A stretch of 64,000 bases of DNA from Halanaerobiaceae bacterium ANBcell28. GTDB taxonomy: Bacteria > Bacillota > Halanaerobiia > Halanaerobiales > DTU029. Positions within the stretch are counted from its first letter, which is position 1. Every line of letters starts with the position of its first letter. Location: assembly GCA_037623315.1 (NCBI GenBank), contig JBBJJH010000003.1, positions 124,001 through 188,000 of the forward strand. The letters run 5' to 3'. Positions 63,570 through 64,000 of the stretch are shown piece by piece. Below the pieces are notes generated by a model, which worked only from the letters and a program-made list of their open reading frames with translations, ran no database searches and was not told the origin of the DNA. Made by a program: the position numbers and the translations under genes.

Positions 63570-63986
63570 TTAGGAAAATAATTTACATGGAATATGTAAA
63601 AATACATCATTATTGACCTTAAAGCCGTTTTTCTCGTAATAACTTGATATTTCTTTTGTTGTTTGAACTAACCATTCCGAGTTTGGAAAGTGCTCAATAC
63701 AGCGTTTTACTAATTCTTTACCTATTCCTTTGTTTTGAAAGTCAGGTAATACAAGTAAATCATATATTATAGACCTAAATATTTTATCACTCAATACACG
63801 CACTGCTCCAACCAAGCATTCATCTTCCCACGCTGAAATTACAAGAGTAGAATTAATAAACGGAACATTATATTTTTTTATCAAATCTGGAGTTTCTGAA
63901 CCATCTGACCAACTTACAGATACAAACAATCTATGTAACTGTTCAGATGGTAAATCTTTTTTCTTGTCATTATAAATAATTCCCAT
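63570..63986 (-). CDS. GNAT-family N-acetyltransferase (cassette)
   Basis: A 138-residue protein. The acetyl-CoA loop is in LPDFQNKGIGKELVKRCIEH (about residues 88-107), preceded by DECLVGAVRVLSDKIFRS and followed by SSYYEKNGFKV. It is the compact YhbS/YitH-like type acting on an unknown amine. It lies at the right edge with its start close to the window end. Its attC-like site is at 63320. Plus-strand sequence 63428-63569 shows nothing else. Confidence 0.85.
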   Translation of the reverse strand: MGIIYNDKKKDLPSEQLHRLFVSVSWSDGSETPDLIKKYNVPFINSTLVISAWEDECLVGAVRVLSDKIFRSIIYDLLVLPDFQNKGIGKELVKRCIEHFPNSEWLVQTTKEISSYYEKNGFKVNNDVFLHIPCKLFS

Positions 63987-64000
63987 ACTTCTCTCACTCC

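Noticed and set aside
1-64000. tRNA or rRNA genes
   Set aside because: I saw no cloverleaf with conserved TTCGA loop nor any rRNA signature. A dedicated tRNA search was not possible here.

Overview
The window is AT-rich, low-GC bacterial DNA, and its gene content points to an anaerobic, fermentative, sporulating Firmicute. Supporting genes are pyruvate:ferredoxin oxidoreductase (27274-30798), a reverse-order rubrerythrin, a YtaF-type sporulation membrane protein and a DUF3787-family spore protein. The family 5 solute-binding protein has a cleavable signal peptide with no lipobox cysteine, as expected in a cell with an outer membrane. A halophilic diderm Firmicute of the Halanaerobiales type fits best, but this is an inference from gene content and not proven.

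Positions 1-44640 look like ordinary chromosome, mostly on the minus strand. In order along the map they hold: a partial GNAT protein running off the left edge; a 25-codon small gene with its own consensus promoter; a guanine-type purine riboswitch controlling a purine permease (2240-3783); an Opp-type ABC transporter operon closed by two paralogous HTH-UTRA regulators (3976-11815); a lytic transglycosylase; a replication, repair and metabolism run polA-mutM-ytaF-coaE-mgsA (13044-18324); reverse rubrerythrin; glgC; an orphan larE; a cadmium/zinc efflux set with its ArsR operator (23677-26810); the DUF3787 gene; nifJ; a DUF421 protein; an ABC-2 exporter; a CPBP protease; and a beta-mannoside utilisation cluster of GH5, aldo/keto reductase and GH2 beta-mannosidase with a divergent AraC regulator (36671-42600). 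Three unrecognised envelope or SH3 proteins follow.

Positions about 44670 to the right edge are a different kind of DNA: single-gene modules separated by a family of imperfectly palindromic sites of about 105-125 bp. On the minus strand each reads R''-like (..TAAC) AGCAAGGTTTACGG ... CGTAAACCTGCGGGAC GTTA.., which is the architecture of integron attC recombination sites. Eleven complete, split or truncated copies are in the same orientation. Most cassette genes lie on the minus strand with the site just 3' of them. Two toxin-antitoxin modules (56151-56800 and 62632-63251) point the other way and carry their own similar promoters, as in Vibrio-type chromosomal integrons. Cassette cargo includes GNAT acetyltransferases, alpha/beta hydrolases, a methyltransferase, a P-loop kinase-like protein, a retropepsin-like pair, a RES-domain protein and membrane or TPR proteins. 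No integron integrase is in the window. Given the orientation it should lie to the right of position 64000.

The array is heavily colonised by mobile DNA: an IS110/IS1111-type element with a GC-rich noncoding flank that may encode a bridge RNA, an IS91-type element with a decayed tyrosine recombinase inserted at the end of one site, two copies of a MITE-like repeat, and two group-II-intron-like insertions that each split a site at the same right-hand position. A cassette array of this kind in this type of organism is the most unusual content of the window.
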